Assembly: GCA_030407315.1 (NCBI GenBank)
Contig: JALQPE010002445.1
Coordinates: 1-35,294, forward strand
Direction of reading: 5' to 3'
Source of the DNA: Asparagopsis taxiformis
Lineage: Eukaryota > Rhodophyta > Florideophyceae > Bonnemaisoniales > Bonnemaisoniaceae
Length of the DNA stretch: 35,294 nucleotides
The notes under the pieces were generated by a model, which saw only the letters and a list, made by a program, of their open reading frames with translations, was not told the DNA's origin and searched no databases. A program made the position numbers and the translations under genes. The number at the start of each line of letters is the position of its first letter. Within the stretch, counting starts at the first letter, position 1. Below, one piece after another: positions 9,854 to 20,105 of the stretch.

Positions 9854-10853
9854 ATGTCGCAACGGACCGTCAACGTGACGACGGATGCGACCGGACTCGT
9901 GTTCCTCGAACCGAAAGCGTCGGTGCAATTCCGGCATGGGCTGCGCATAGCCAACGGAGTGGTCGACGTAGGACCGAGAGAGACGTTCTCTATTATCGTA
10001 TCGAACTTCACGAAGGACCGCGAGCGCGAAAGGCGCGACGATTGCGTACGCGGTACGCTCGCGATGTCGCGAACTCGTGGGAATCGTCCCACTCAAGCGT
10101 GAGGGCGGCGAAGCCCTCGCGAAGGTTTTGAACCTACCGCTAGTCGACGCGACGACGCGGACGAATACGAACGGGTTGGGCGACGAAACGCCAGACCCGT
10201 TGGTCAACGAAAAGGGGAACGACCCCGCCACGGATTGGCAGTCGACAATCGATTTGTCGCACCTCGACGACGAGGATTTACGAAAGCGCATCAACGAGAT
10301 GCTAGCTACACATTCGTCAATGTGGACGAGCGGACGCCTCGGCGAAATCAATGCTACGGAGCATCGAATCGAACTCGAACCGGGCACGCGGCCCATACGT
10401 TCAATGCCCTATCGTCAGGGTCCGGCTCTACGTACGATAGCCGAGGAGCAGATCACGAAGATGCTCAACGAAGGGGTTATCGAACCCGCGTCCAGCGAAT
10501 GGGCGTCACCAATCGTGTTGGTGCCGAAGAAGGACGGATCCTTACGTTTCTGTGTCGATTACAGGCGTTTGAACGCGAAAACGATCGCTGATTCGTACCC
10601 GCTTCCTCGTATGGAAGATTGCCTCGATTCGTTGGCGACGCCGCCATCTTCACGACACTCGATTGTAACGCCGGTTACTGGCAAGTGCCCGTCTCCGCCG
10701 AGGACCGTGATAAGACAACGTTTACGTCTTTCATGGGAACGTATCGCTACGTGCGAATGCCATTCGGGCTACGAAATGCCCCCGCTACGTTTCAGCGGAC
10801 GTTGGACATCATCCTCTCCGGAGTACGTTGGCAATCGTGCCTTGTCTACTTAG
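9854..10853 (+). pseudogene. pol: Pol linker and reverse transcriptase, N-terminal part
   Basis: A short frame (9854-10102) carries the protease-RT linker with TTDATGLVFLEPKASV. The RT frame follows (10077-10853), with RSMPYRQGPALRTIAEEQI, then GVIEPASSEWASPIVLVPKK, then LRFCVDYRRLNAKTIADSYP, the classic fingers motifs of Ty3/gypsy RT. The frame is lost near 10640 after PLPRMEDCLDSL, and the remaining RT is in the overlapping next frame. RT copies element RNA into cDNA inside the particle. Confidence 0.9.
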
Positions 10854-11401
10854 ACGACGTAATCGTCTTTTCGAAAGACCTCGAGTCTCACCTGGGTCAC
10901 GTTGACCAGGTGCTTTCCCTGCTACGCGCAGCGGGAGTAACGTTAAAGCTCACGAAGTGCTCGTTCTTTCAACCACGAGTTGACTACCTGGGGCACGTGA
11001 TTACCCCAGGGAAGCTGCACGTCGCAGCTCGGAACAAGGAAGCCTTTCGTACGGCTACGTTCCCGCGAGACAAGACGCAATGTCGATCGTTTTTGGGCGC
11101 GGCCAACGTTTACCGCCGTTTCGTAAAGGCGTATGCCGAGATCGCTCGGCCACTCAACACGATGTTGAAGAAGGACGCTTCCCCCGATTGGACGAATCCA
11201 ACGGACGCGCAAACGAATGCGTTCGAAACGTTGAAGACAATACTGGTGTCGCCACCAGTATTGCACCTTCCGAAGGCGGGACGTCCGTTCATGATCGATA
11301 CCGACGCGTCGGCGTATCAGCTGGGAGCTACGTTGCTCCAGCAGCAGAACGAGATAAACCAACGAATGGGTGCCGATTGGGTACTGGTCGAAGACCCTTA
11401 A
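10619..11401 (+). pseudogene. pol: Pol reverse transcriptase catalytic core and start of RNase H
   Basis: Contains FTTLDCNAGYWQVPV (first catalytic Asp), MPFGLRNAPATFQR, and YLDD (bases 10847-10858), which holds the two further catalytic Asp residues. It then has KCSFFQPRVDYLGHVI and the thumb segment with FLGAANVYRRFV. The RNase H domain begins at PFMIDTDASAYQLGATLLQ, whose Asp is the first metal ligand. The frame closes at 11401, and the RNase H continues in the overlapping frame from about 11370, so a one-base step lies between 11340 and 11400. Confidence 0.93.
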
Positions 11402-12737
11402 CGAAACCGAACGCGGTTACTCGGCGACCGAGCGCGAGTGCTACTCCGTCGTCTGGGCGATAACGTCGCTCCGACCCTACGTAGAGGGTCAGCGGTTCAC
11501 CGTACGTACGGACCACGAAGCCTTACGTTGGCTGATGACGTTGACGGACGCGTCCGGACGACTACTACGATGGAGGCTACGCGTTGCCGAATTCGATTTC
11601 GAAGTTACGTACAGGCCTGGGCGCGTGCACCAGGTACCTGACGCTTTATCACGTGTGATATCTACGTATGACGACGGTCGACCCGTCGACGATGACGTAC
11701 CATCGTACGGGGACGCGGTCCTCGTGACGACTCGCAGTCGGCGACAACCCACACGAAATGGGCAAGGACGAACGACGTCCGTACGTAAAAAGGCAACGAA
11801 TGCCAGGGGTCACGACGACCCGTCGAACGAGACTCGTGACGAACGAACACCAGCCACGACGGCTGGCCACGATGAACTCGAGTTCAACCGCGACGCGTCG
11901 CTCGATGACGTTCTCGACGAGGAACCGGATTTCCTCGACGAACAGCGCGCTGCTGAAGACGATTCGGCACGCGTGCCACCAGCTGACGTTCAGCTTCCCA
12001 TTACGAGGGACGAGCTTATCGAAGCTCAACGCGAGGACGCGTTCTGTCAAACGATACTGACACGACAGTCCGAGACGCAGGACGCTGCATTCTTCGAAGG
12101 CCACGATGGCTTACTCCGACGCCGGAACCCTCACGACGAGGAACGTACACAAATCGTTGTGCCGGCTTCGTTACGGCCGCGGCTGCTGGAGTTAACGCAC
12201 CACCACGTCCTCGCTGGACATCCCGGGCAAACGCGTATGTACTATACCCTACGGAGGACGTACTACTGGCCCGCGATGGCCGCCGACATCCACGCAACGG
12301 TACGAAACTGCGTTGGATGTGCGAAGAACCGCGTGAAGCTTCGCAAACGGACGAACCCGTTACGTTTATTTCCGGCTACGGAGCCGCTGCGAGACCTATG
12401 TATCGACATACTAGGTCCGCTTACGAAGACCACGCGTGGTAACCGATTTATTCTCGTGATAACGGACCGCTTCACGAAGCTGACTAGAGTCGTACCTCTA
12501 CGAAATATCGATTCCGCCAACGTGGCGAGCGCGTTCGTCAACGCGTGGGTCTTCTCGTATGGACCCCCACGGACGCTCATAAGCGATAACGGAAAGCAGT
12601 TCGCTGCTAAGTTCTTCCAGCGCGTTTGCAACGAGATTGGCGTAACGAACGTCTTTACGTCGACGTACCACCCCAAACGAACGGGCAGGTGGAGCGCTAC
12701 AACAGGACGATCCTGGCGATGCTGCGCAATTACGTGA
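11370..12737 (+). pseudogene. pol: Pol RNase H (rest) and integrase N-terminal and core parts
   Basis: RNase H continues with YWSKTLNETERGYSATEREC (catalytic Glu) and VRTDHEALRWLM (catalytic Asp). After a Glu/Asp-rich spacer comes the integrase zinc domain HHHVLAGHPGQTRMYYTLRR...NCVGCAK (HHCC). The core follows with LCIDILGP (first Asp) and TLISDNGKQF (second Asp). The frame is lost near 12690 (HPKRTGRW), just before the Glu of the DDE triad, which is found in the next frame. Integrase joins the cDNA to chromosomal DNA in the nucleus. Confidence 0.92.
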
Positions 12738-13336
12738 ACGAAAACCAGAACGACTGGGATCGATACGCATCGGCGTTAACGTTTGCGTACAACACGCATG
12801 TGCATTCGAGCACGGGCACGACGCCCTTCGATTTGATTCTCACGAATCCACCGCCACCGTTGGCGCTACACACGTCGGTAACGAACCGCGAACTACCCGA
12901 CGGGGGAGGGCGAGCCACTTACGTTCGTGAGCTCGCCACAACGATGGATAACGCGTATCGAACGCTGAAGGCCGCGCAGGCACGTTATAAACGAAATTTC
13001 GACAAACGAGTCCGTGTCTCGAATCGAAACATCCGCGCGGGAGAATACGTATTCATCGACCCGACGGACGGGACCACGAAGGGCACGAAGCTCGGCAACC
13101 ACGCGTTGGGACCGTTCCGCGTACTACGTAACGACGTACGAACGTTCGTCATCCAACGAGGAGACGTAGTTGAACGTGTCAACTCGGACCGCGTTGCGTA
13201 CGCGCCAACGCCGGCGAACGCGCCCCCGCCGGAGCCATACGATGCCACCGAGGCAGACCTCGACAAGAACCGCGACGGTCCGGCGTATGTAGTAGACGAC
13301 CTACTCAACCATCGCGTAACGATGACGGCACCCTAG
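12626..13336 (+). pseudogene. pol: Pol integrase, C-terminal part
   Basis: Starts in an overlapping frame; the genuine part begins at NGQVERYNRTILAMLRNYV, giving the third catalytic residue (Glu of DDE). It is followed by ALTFAYNTHVHSSTGTTPF and the GPF-type SH3-like C-terminal domain (HALGPFRVLRND). The last 15 codons run into the chromodomain start (VVDDLLNHRV) before the frame breaks at about 13320. Confidence 0.92.
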
Positions 13337-13449
13337 ACTTCCTCGTGAAGTGGGTCGGGTATCGTAACCCTACGTGGGAGCCCCGCCGGAACGTATCTGA
13401 AGAGAGCGTCTCTCGATACTTCGCACGCGTGCGACGAGCAACAACGTGA
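13290..13449 (+). pseudogene. pol: Chromodomain at the integrase C-terminus
   Basis: After VVDDLLNHRV the reading steps by one base and continues with DFLVKWVGYRNPTWEP, then a short helix (EESVSRYFARV) and a stop at 13447-13449. The pattern 'hydrophobic-VKW-GY-(N)-TWEP' is the core of chromodomains, with the Trp and Tyr positions that cage methyl-lysine. In chromoviruses this domain steers integration to marked chromatin. It is the last plus-strand coding part of the element. Confidence 0.9.
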
Positions 13450-14889
13450 AAGGCCACGACGGCCCCCGAAAACGCACACGAGCGTCGGGTTAAGCGCACG
13501 CGTGCGCGACGTTGCACGATGCAACAAACGAAGGCGACGAGCCGCACGAACGAGAAGCGAAGGCACAACGAGTGGCCGGGACGTCCACCCTTGCGTTGGG
13601 GGGGGCGCGATGCGTGCTAGAGCCGTCGCTCTTTTCGTTTTCGACACCATACGTTGGTGGAGGCACGAGCGCCAACGAAAGATTGGACGACGAGTCCACG
13701 CGCGGACGATTCACACGATGTGAAGAGCCACGACTGGCTCGACAGTGTTGACCGTCCCACGGGCAAAGGTGACGACACCACGGGCCACGGACGGACAACA
13801 CGTCAGATTTTTCGCGCGAAAAATTACGATGGGCCAGCGGGCCATGGACGCACGGTACGAAAAATCGGGCCGATTACAGTGCGCTAATCCGGCCAAATCT
13901 CGGGACACGCGTGCCCCGAAAATTTCGTAATTTGGCATGACGTGAGCCATCGTACGTCCCCGTGGACAGCCGCTGACAACGAGTCGCATCGACCAACGAG
14001 GTCAACGCCAACAGCTCGCGAGCTAACGGCAACGTGACGCCGGAAGGCGGAGAAACGACGTAGGACGGACGCGTCCCCAACGAAGATGGCAACGGCCTCA
14101 TTACGAAACTCCCGCACGAAGCGGAACGAAGCTATACGTTAGCCGACGAATTAGACCAACGGGTCTCAGCGCACGAAGCGCGCGAGTAAAGCGTGCGAAC
14201 GACGAGCCAACGAGGCCGCGACGACGGACGGCGAACCGTATCGCCATCGTGAGGCACGACGCCGAACACGGTAGCCACGTACGGCAACCACGGAACGACA
14301 CAACGGTGTCCTGCCACGCGGGCATAACGAATGACGCGCGAAAGCGAAAAGCCCGCCGGCTAGTCGAAACGCACGAGCAACCCGAAAGGCGGGTAGACCA
14401 CGTACGGTCACGAAGGCCAGACGCGCACGTCCGCGTCGCAAAACGAGTAAGCTAACGAAGCTTAGCCCGGTCGAATTCGAAGGCGCACGCGCCACCGGCC
14501 ACGTTGGCCAGGATACGAGCGCGTACGCGGACGTCGTAACGATAACGACGTACCTCAACGGGTCGACCCGCGAAACAAAAATACGAATACGCGACGGCGT
14601 ACAAGCTGGTAGCCAACGTAAACGGCACAGCTGAAGGCAACGAGCCGACGAAAAACTGGCTCACGTAACAGCCTCAACGCCCGCGGGCATGCGAAACGAC
14701 TTCGTCAATCGCGTCCCCGTCGGGTTCGCAAGTCGAATAAACGAAATTACGCAACGGCGTAGAGGGCGAGCATTACGTATGCCCAGGTGCACGTCGCACC
14801 ACAAAACGGACGAGCTAATTAACGCTCCAACGACGCTGAACGCGAAGCGGACCAGCGCAACGATTGCGCCACCGGCTAACGTGAAGCCG
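13450..14889. other. Post-pol spacer, no sense gene; extra PPT-like site and palindrome
   Basis: CpG-rich sequence with the same ACG-heavy composition as the element but no recognisable protein in any frame. It includes the block GTGGCCGGGACGTCCAC (13572-13588) followed by a run of eight G (13598-13605), which also occurs just before the 3' LTR, and the perfect palindrome ATTTTTCGCGCGAAAAAT (13807-13824). Confidence 0.65.
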
Positions 14890-15545
14890 CGGGAACGTGA
14901 AGCGCGACGGCGCTAACGGTGTTAACGGCTATACGAAAAGCCAAGCCCGCCGGCAACCACGTCGTCAACGGAACCGCGACGCACCACGACGCACTGCCGC
15001 GTACACGCAACGGCGTGAAACGTCAAGCCAACTCACGCGCGAGTCGGCCTGACGTTTAGCGAATTTTCCGTCCAGCTCATCGGAGCAAATTAAAATTGGC
15101 ACCGACGTGCTACGTGCCAAAGAGCTCGAACGCTCAACGAATTCGACACCCGACGGGGTTATCACAGAGGCGCGGCGGAAACGATTCCGAGTTAGTTACA
15201 AAATGATAACGCCACTGGCCAACGTGAAGCGCGACGGCGCAATGACGTCAATGGCTATACGAAAATGCCAAGCCCGCCGGCACCACGTCGTCAACGGAAC
15301 CGCAACGTACTGCGACGAATTGCCGCGTACACGCCACGGCGTAGAACGTCAAACCGACTCACGTGCGAGTCGGTCTGACGTTCGATGGATTTTTCACCTA
15401 GCTCATCGGAGCAAATTAAAATTGGCACCGACGTGCTACGCGCTAAAGAGCTCGAATGCTCAACGGAATTCGACACCCGACGGGGTTATCCGAACGAGAA
15501 ACGACGGCGGAAACGATTTTCGAGTTAGTTACTAAATGATACGCA
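14890..15545. repeat. Tandem duplication, two copies, about 327-bp period
   Basis: Copy 1 (about 14890-15217) and copy 2 (about 15218-15545) share AACGTGAAGCGCGACGGCG, CCAAGCCCGCCGG, CACGTCGTCAACGGAACCGC, AATTAAAATTGGCACCGACG and CGACACCCGACGGGGTTATC in the same order, offset by 326-327 bases. They differ by scattered substitutions and small indels, so the duplication is not recent. The CACCCGACGGGGT word appears once more near 15700. No coding capacity is shared between the copies. Confidence 0.85.
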
Positions 15546-15900
15546 CGCCAACGGGCTAAACGATCGAGGTTAACGTACCACTCGCAGTGAAAAGCCGCCG
15601 CTACGCGCCGCCGCTTTGCCGAATAGTTACGAATGTTACGAACCTGCCAACGGGCACGCGCCGCCGCGAACTCGAAGCACGGGCTACGTAAGCCATACGA
15701 CACCCGACGGGGTAGACGCCACAACAAAAAAAATTGTGGGGAGGGGCTTAACGCTTACCCCCCCCCGCTGCAGACGACCTGCCAACACGTATTACGAAGC
15801 TCAACGGAGCCATGCGATTACGCAAAGAAACAAGACGAAAGTTTACGAAGCAACACGATGCTAACAGCCTACGTGGCCTACGAACTAACCTAGGAACGAC
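15546..15900. other. Spacer, no gene seen
   Basis: Element-like composition, including a short A-run followed by G/C-rich homopolymer stretches near 15728-15770 (AAAAAAAATTGTGGGGAGG and CCCCCCCC). Nothing codes recognisably. Confidence 0.5.
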
Positions 15901-18114
15901 CTAGTAGCGACGAGAACGCTTGCCCGCAGGGTCATACGGACCAGGGCCTTCGCCGCGGCTATCGGCTGCGGCTGCGGCTTCGACTGGGCTGAACGAAGCC
16001 CGGCGCGTACGGATCGACGGTCTGCGTGACCACGGGGGCTCGCTCGCGACGCGACGCGGGATCCCTGGCGTAAGGGTCCGCAGTCCCGTGACTGCGCGTA
16101 TCCGAAGGGCGCGCCGAAGCGGGGTCGCGTGGCAGGTACGCCGCTGCGTGACCATACCCGACGGGGTCCCCGAAGCCGCCGCCACTCGCATAACCGTGGT
16201 TCATTACGAACGCCAACGGGCGGCGCGTAACTACGAGTCGCCGCGGCGAGACGTTCCGAAATCGCGCGCTCCGTTGCCAAGCGGGCAGTCAGGTCCAACG
16301 TCTGGGCTCTGAAATCTTCGGCTGCGCGAGCCACGGACGTAATGAGGGAACGAATAACCCAGCCGTCCGCACGAGGCGGAGCGGCCATCGACGTACCGAG
16401 AAGCCGACGGGCATCCTCATCGGAGATGCGGTCGTCCAGGCTCACGAAGCGAGGCATACGTTCGGCCAGCGTGGCCACCCCGTACGACCGACACGGGCAA
16501 CGTTTCCCCCTTCCGTAGCCTCGCGTGACACGATCTACGAGGATCCGGCGCACGCGGCGCTTCATCTTGATGGCCACGACGGCCAGAACGTGACCCGCGA
16601 GGTCGATTGCGCCCCGAGGCCGCCAAAGTAACCGGAACGATTACCACGACGGCGTTCGGCTCGGGAAGCGTCCCGCGGTACGTATGCACCGTCGCTGCGC
16701 ACCTGAACGAACTCTTGGTTGTCCCCGGTCGCGTAATCGGGCGCACGACGCGATACTCCGGCCCCAATGCGAGGGCACCGCGAGTCTCCGCCACCACGCG
16801 GTGACGGAAACGAACATGTCGGAGCCTTCGACCGGCATTGCACGAAGCATTCGTAATCTGCCAGGTAGTCCAGCGTGGACTCCGGCAGTAGGCACGCGCA
16901 CCCAAACACACGCCGCTCCACGTAAAGCGAGCAAGCGAACATCGCTGCGTGTTCGACGTCCACCGCCGTGAGGAAACGTTCCTTCACCGCCGCAGGCGCG
17001 TCCTGCATGGCGCCGGTGAAATAGTGTACCACGCGGGTAACAACGTAGAAGACCCGCGGGGATACGGATATGCGCCACCACGTCGGGCAGCATCGGGAAG
17101 AAATTCTCGCACGAAACACCTAACGAGGTAGACGCGTGCGACACACGGAAGTCGTCGCATCGGCGTAACGGAGTGCGAAGTAGTCGTCGTACGATACGAC
17201 ACGGTTGGCCATCACGCTCAACGATAGCGAGGTCTTCCACTCGGCACGCTGCCCTCCGTCAGTGTCCGCGGACACACGTACACGGACGCCAACGCAGTGA
17301 ACGGCGGTTCCTCGGGCGCCCCTTCCATAAGTACGCGTCCATAAGGTCTACGTAGACCGCATCGTCAGCGTCGCGCAACCACGAACGGTCGCAACGAATC
17401 GACGCCGGGATCTGGTAACGAGCCGATCCCGTAGGCCCGTTGGCGAAACGACGCCCGGCACGACGCCCCCACGAGTCTTCGGCAACGCGCATGTACTCGA
17501 GCACTGCGCGTGCGTCCATACGATCTTTGGCCAGCGTGGCCACATCCTCGTCTGACACGGCAGTCCGAGGCAGCACCGCCCACGCGTGGGTCAGGGAACT
17601 CGCGTCGAGCGCGACTCCCTCACGAACGGAGGTTCCTACGGTTCCCGCGGGAACGTCCGACCCTGACGAATCCCGACGGGGAGACGGGGTGAACCCTCAC
17701 GACGAGGCTCGCCGGCGCCGACGCTGCCTCAGCACGACGTAAACGTGCGGCCGCGGCCATCGCAGCCACTCCACGACCAGAGGGCACGACCTCCGGCAAT
17801 ATCGGTGACTCCGGACTTGAGTCGGACGCCGTTGCGTCATCGTCACGTGGGGCATCGGCCCTAGCAGCATCGGCAGGCGTCACGGAAGCCACCAGGCGAG
17901 ACGGAGCCATCGGGCGAGACGAAGAGGCGACGGCCTGAGGAGCAACGGCTTCTCCCGCCCTAACGGATGGGGCGGGAGAGACGGACGCTTCCGTCGCTGG
18001 CGGCGCACCGGCTCCGACGAGGGAGGGAGCGCCCTGCGAAGGGTTCCTCGCTCCACCTCCAGCAGAGCCGGCGGGCCGCGGAGTGTTAGCATCAGTGCTA
18101 CGGGTCGTAACCAT
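15901..18114 (-). pseudogene. Antisense coding-like region between pol and the 3' LTR, unknown product
   Basis: On the strand opposite to gag-pol, coding-like frames follow one another. The first ATG after a TATA-like site is at 18114 and opens MVTTRSTDANTPRPAGSAGG, an Ala/Pro/Ser-rich, probably disordered segment to 17620. Next come 17259-17576 (VLEYMRVAEDSWGRRAGRRF, YVDLMDAYLWKG), 16562-17119 (HYFTGAMQDAPAAVKERFL, PESTLDYLADYECF), 15885-16577 (RFVSLDDRISDEDARRLLG and an amphipathic helix) and 15959-16216 (Gly/Tyr/Pro/Ser-rich). A basic tail ends in GKRSRRY, with the stop at about 15901. Joined, this would be roughly 700 residues with several frame breaks. I recognise no family. Antisense genes in this position are known in some plant LTR elements. 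Caution: the ACG/CGT bias of the element also produces spurious long antisense frames, for example over pol. Confidence 0.4.
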
Positions 18115-18325
18115 CGTGGTTACGCTGTATGCGATATTCACGACGAGTGCAACGAGCACGACGACGAAAGCCACGCGGGCTAGACGAAACGAGAGGACGA
18201 GGAGGGCGGAAGCAGCCAGGAGTACCCAGCGGGGGAAAGCGGTGAGGAAGAACGGAAGGCAACGGCCTGGATGACGATGGTGAGAGGAAGGGTGAGCGAC
18301 GATCGCTATCACGTTAAGCCGCGGC

Positions 18326-18333
18326 TTAAATAA
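18326..18333 (-). promoter_or_regulatory. TATA-like site upstream of the antisense frame
   Basis: On the minus strand the sequence reads TTATTTAA in otherwise very GC-rich surroundings. The first minus-strand ATG downstream of it is the one at 18114. Position and isolation suggest a promoter element for the antisense region. There is no direct evidence of transcription. Confidence 0.3.
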
Positions 18334-18694
18334 CCTTCGGACGACCGTTGTCGTAATGCCCGCTGGCAGATTCACGAAAGGGCGCGGCCTACGCACGCAT
18401 CGCGCTGAATTGAAGCACGCCCGCGTGGTGGAATTGGACACTGCATTCGTTGCAGGGAAACGCCTAGGCGAGGCATTGACGAACGATGCCAACGGGCGGG
18501 CTCGATGATTACGAAAGAGCCGGAGCGCACGCGCGCGCTCCGGCGCCGTGGCGATTCGATCAGCCAACCAGGCCGCGTACGTTTCAACGAGATTCTTCGG
18601 GACAACTGCCACGTCCGCAGTTGTACCCGAAAAGGCGCCACGGCCCCGTGTCTCAGGCGCGTCCTGACGGGCCTCGCGTGGCCGGGACGTCCAC

Positions 18695-18711
18695 GTGTGG
18701 GGGTGGGGCTG
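18695..18711 (+). other. Polypurine tract candidate
   Basis: GTGTGGGGGTGGGGCTG directly precedes the TGTAGTA start of the 3' LTR, the place where plus-strand DNA synthesis is primed in LTR elements. It is G-rich, though interrupted by T and C. Confidence 0.6.
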
Positions 18712-19378
18712 TGTAGTATACGTGGCCAATTCGAAAATGGCAAATATTTACGATTTCCGCGGAATTCGGATTCCGGCGGACCGAGCGATAACAGCAATGT
18801 ACGAGCATTGCTGGCGCGTGCGCGCGCGCAACCGGCACACGTGTGCAGCGAACGAACTGGCACGCGGCCAACGGACCAACGGGTCCACACGCGCGACCTG
18901 CAAGGTCATTTCCCATTCGGGGACGTTAAGAGCAGTGTTTACACTGTAATGCAATGCCATCGTGGCCATATAGGTATTGGCATCGTGCCGGGAGGGAAAG
19001 GGGACAATTCATCGAACGAGCAACGGCTCTAGTCTACGACTGACTTCTACGTTTACGTTTACGTTTTGCCTAGCGAGGCTTTGTCTCCGTCGAGCTGCGT
19101 ACTCCCTACCCATCGCCGCACGTGAGGCTGATCGCGTGTCGCGCCTACGGGTTTGGTTGAGAGCGCCTCCGGTGACGTTCCACCTCGTTTAGCAAACGTG
19201 AACCACGCGTGTAACGTTGCGTCGTGACGCCCATGTGTACTGTTAACCTAATCTACCCTATCCTTTCTATTTCGCTACCAATACAGTCAAACACCAGCGG
19301 GTGGAACTGTTTCGTTGTTCGTTCGAAGAACACCGTGTCCACTGGCTCGTACCAGCTACTCTAGAACTAACTACTACA
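18712..19378 (+). repeat. 3' LTR
   Basis: Starts TGTAGTATACGTGGCC and ends ACTACTACA, so its outermost seven bases (TGTAGTA/TACTACA) are perfect inverted repeats. It is collinear with 5768-6420 with frequent substitutions and small indels. It keeps the CAGTGT/ACACTG inverted repeat and the three TACGTT hexamers (19048-19065). Confidence 0.93.
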
Positions 19379-19712
19379 TTTTTCATAATTTAGTGGTGGT
19401 TGGGCGTATTCTTTCCTTTCACCAACCCAAGTCCTGTGTATACCACACCTCGCTACAAGACTGACGTCTCCTACTCGACACCTTCAATGAAAAGATAGAT
19501 AGGTATAATTGAAATGGTAAACTCACATATATAGTCTACTCTGTACTTTCTCTCCTTACGGTGAGACAAGCCAGATAGTTTTATTCTCCCAATTTCTTTC
19601 TGCAACGTCCTATTCAGCATCTAGCTTCCCCGCACCCAACTATCTATATAGCTCCATCACAATTACTATAGTCATATACCACACACCATTCCAATATTTA
19701 CATACACACCAA
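19379..19712. other. AT-rich flank, no gene seen
   Basis: Directly follows the 3' LTR with TTTTTCATAATTTAG. Composition changes sharply from the CpG-rich element to AT-rich DNA. It does not continue the truncated element copy found on the left side. Confidence 0.6.
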
Positions 19713-20105
19713 CACTATGCTCCATATTTCCTATAAGTCCACTCCACCAGACAGTTGTCAACCAATGCACGGTACTACCCGCAGACAAATACAATTTGCT
19801 ATCTACACTACTGTCTCCAGATTTCCCAGACAGTGCAGTAATACAATAAATGCACTGCCTCAGACAGTAAAATGTACTGTCTGCACATACTGTCTGGCGG
19901 TAACACTTCCGGACAGTAAAATTTACTGTTCTGGACAGTAAATTTTACTGTTCTTGGTACTGCCCATATTTCATGCCATTTTATTGCTGCAGCAGTATTC
20001 TGAAATTTCCAGACAGTACATTTCACCGTCTCCGCCCACTGTCTCGGCCAGACAGTAATTTTTACTGTCGCAGACAGTACATTTACTATCTTTTCCATTC
20101 CAAAC
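19713..20105. repeat. Field of short palindromic repeats, TACTGTC type
   Basis: Same architecture as 3115-4320, but the dominant word is TACTGTC/GACAGTA in place of TACTGCC/GGCAGTA. Near-palindromes include ACAGTAAAATTTACTGT (19913-19929), ACAGTAAATTTTACTGT (19935-19951) and GACAGTAATTTTTACTGTC near 20053. The field ends around CTTTTCCATTCC. It may be the other end of the same disrupted DNA transposon or a diverged sister family; inference only. Confidence 0.7.

Larger units (their letters stand above)
5768..19378 (+). mobile_element. Ty3/gypsy chromovirus-like LTR retrotransposon, 13.6 kb, decayed
   Basis: Two LTRs (5768-6420 and 18712-19378) flank gag, protease, RT, RNase H, integrase and chromodomain in that order, which is the Ty3/gypsy (Metaviridae) order, and the chromodomain places it with the chromoviruses. 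Internal sequence is CpG- and ACG-rich, unlike the AT-richer flanks. No target-site duplication is visible: GAGCG precedes the 5' LTR and TTTTT follows the 3' LTR. At least seven frame breaks interrupt the coding region, and the LTRs differ at roughly one base in ten in the part aligned by eye, so the copy is old and not autonomous. Between the chromodomain and the 3' LTR lies an extra 5.2 kb, making the element about twice the length usual for chromoviruses. Confidence 0.95.

Noticed and set aside
9443..10396. Minus-strand open frame of 317 codons over protease and RT
   Set aside because: It is the complement of clearly coding sense sequence. The strong ACG/CGT codon bias removes stops on the opposite strand, so the frame is a shadow.
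17620..18729. The whole 369-codon minus frame as the antisense protein
   Set aside because: The first 205 codons start from a non-ATG codon near the LTR border and precede the TATA-like site or lie in leader sequence; the ATG at 18114 is the better start. The hydrophobic stretch just upstream of it is therefore probably leader, not protein.
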